From DATKWV01 sp035529405 (GTDB taxonomy: Bacteria > Planctomycetota > Phycisphaerae > Sedimentisphaerales > Anaerobacaceae): DNA of 5,313 nucleotides. Shown in pieces: positions 4,736 to 5,313 of the stretch. A program made the position numbers and the translations under genes. Location of the stretch: contig DATKWV010000219.1 in assembly GCA_035529405.1 (NCBI GenBank), forward strand, positions 1 to 5,313, in the 5' to 3' direction. Each line of letters starts with the position of its first letter. Within the stretch, counting starts at the first letter, position 1. The notes under the pieces are model-generated. The model did no database searches and was not told the origin of the DNA. It saw only the letters and a list, made by a program, of their open reading frames with translations.

Positions 4736-5313
4736 ATGCACAAGAAAATGGGTTACCTAATTTCATTTGTTCTGCTGGCTGGTCTTGTCAGCAGCGCCAC
4801 AGCGACAACTTTCTACTGCGACCCGGCCACCGGCTCTATGAGCAACGACGGCAGCCAGCAAAGCCCATGGAGCACACTGCAGGCGGTGTTCGCCAACAAT
4901 AAAATCGAGTCCCGCGACCTGAACCTCAACCCCAAAAATCAGGGCGCTCCGGTCAAGGCAGGCGACACAATCAAGCTGCTATCGGGTAATCACGGAACCA
5001 TTTATGAAAGCGGTGGTTACTACAATACAGGTAACATTACCGTCGAGGCCCAGTCCGGCCACGAGCCAAAACTCGCAGGTCTGGAAATTCGATATGCAGG
5101 CAACTGGACGTTCCGGGGAATAACTGTAACCAACGGCCAGGGACCCACGGGCTATCTCGTTAGTTTTGGTTACAGCCCCCATGACATCATTGTCGAAGAC
5201 TGCTACATATACAGCACAGAGGATTCAAGCAGCTGGTCAGAGGCCCAGTGGAACTCGGTAAGCAGCGGTATATCTTTCAGCGGCTGCCAGAACTGCCTTG
5301 CTCAGAACAACGA
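4736..5313 (+). CDS. Secreted right-handed parallel beta-helix protein (3' partial)
   Basis: An open frame runs off the window end; 192 complete codons are visible. Residues 1-23 form a signal peptide (HKKM, hydrophobic LISFVLLAGLV, cut after ATA). The mature start TTFYCDPATGSMSNDGSQQSPWSTLQ (24-49) is the typical opening of secreted pectate-lyase-like or DUF1565-type beta-helix proteins: Y-D-P, S-N-D-G, then P-W-S-T-L-Q. It is followed by VKAGDTIKLLSG (73-84). From about 98 the sequence falls into turns of alternating hydrophobic strands with Asn, Gly and Cys at corners: NITVEAQSG, LEIRYAGNWTFRGITVTNG, HDIIVEDCYIYS, GISFSGCQNC. Catalytic residues cannot be assigned. It could be a polysaccharide lyase, a hydrolase, or a non-enzymatic surface protein; a C-terminal sorting signal would lie outside the window. 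It has its own long leader and probably its own promoter. Confidence 0.8.
   Translation, partial: MHKKMGYLISFVLLAGLVSSATATTFYCDPATGSMSNDGSQQSPWSTLQAVFANNKIESRDLNLNPKNQGAPVKAGDTIKLLSGNHGTIYESGGYYNTGNITVEAQSGHEPKLAGLEIRYAGNWTFRGITVTNGQGPTGYLVSFGYSPHDIIVEDCYIYSTEDSSSWSEAQWNSVSSGISFSGCQNCLAQNN

Noticed and set aside
4584..4766. 60-codon minus-strand frame across the beta-helix leader
   Set aside because: It would start inside the signal-peptide codons of the beta-helix gene and mostly translates the hairpin region. No domain or ribosome binding site was seen.
1..5313. CRISPR array, insertion sequence, tRNA or rRNA gene
   Set aside because: No regularly spaced identical repeats, transposase motifs, terminal inverted repeats with target duplication, or tRNA/rRNA signatures were seen.

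Overview
The window looks like chromosomal DNA from a free-living, polysaccharide-degrading bacterium. The best guess is Planctomycetota (Phycisphaerae/Sedimentisphaerales type), at moderate confidence. The reasons are a LeuB-family enzyme of the type common there, a bacterial DRG-like GTPase with a TGS domain, a secreted GH51 arabinofuranosidase, a secreted beta-helix protein, and spacers filled with degenerate A/T-rich CGAAAT/TTGAA-type repeats. The assignment rests on recognition of protein families, not on a search.

All supported genes are on the + strand. (1) Positions 2-853 hold the 3' four-fifths of an isopropylmalate/isocitrate dehydrogenase family gene; its start lies outside the window. 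(2) Positions 854-1010 are a 157-nt spacer with a repeat copy and a weak hairpin followed by T residues. (3) Positions 1011-1994 encode a DRG-like GTPase with a C-terminal TGS domain and an altered G3 motif. (4) Positions 2035-3939 encode an exported GH51 alpha-L-arabinofuranosidase, 40 nt downstream and probably co-transcribed with the GTPase. (5) Positions 3940-4065 are a spacer with a second, inverted repeat copy and two abutting small hairpins. (6) Positions 4066-4260 encode a 64-residue protein with nine cysteines, of the DUF6485 type. (7) Positions 4261-4735 are a 475-nt gap without a convincing gene. It carries a candidate promoter, a 15-bp palindrome and several potential RNA hairpins. 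(8) From 4736 to the window end runs the 5' part of a secreted parallel beta-helix protein.

The GH51 enzyme would release arabinose from arabinan or arabinoxylan outside the cytoplasm. The beta-helix protein could be a polysaccharide lyase or a surface adhesin in the same lifestyle. LeuB, the GTPase and the Cys-rich protein have no evident functional link to them. No mobile element, CRISPR array, tRNA or rRNA is visible. The most interesting material is the long structured leader of the beta-helix gene, the hairpins near the 3' ends of three genes, the inverted pair of spacer repeats, the Pro-for-Gly change in the GTPase G3 motif, and the Lys-Tyr pair at the cofactor-specificity site of the dehydrogenase.
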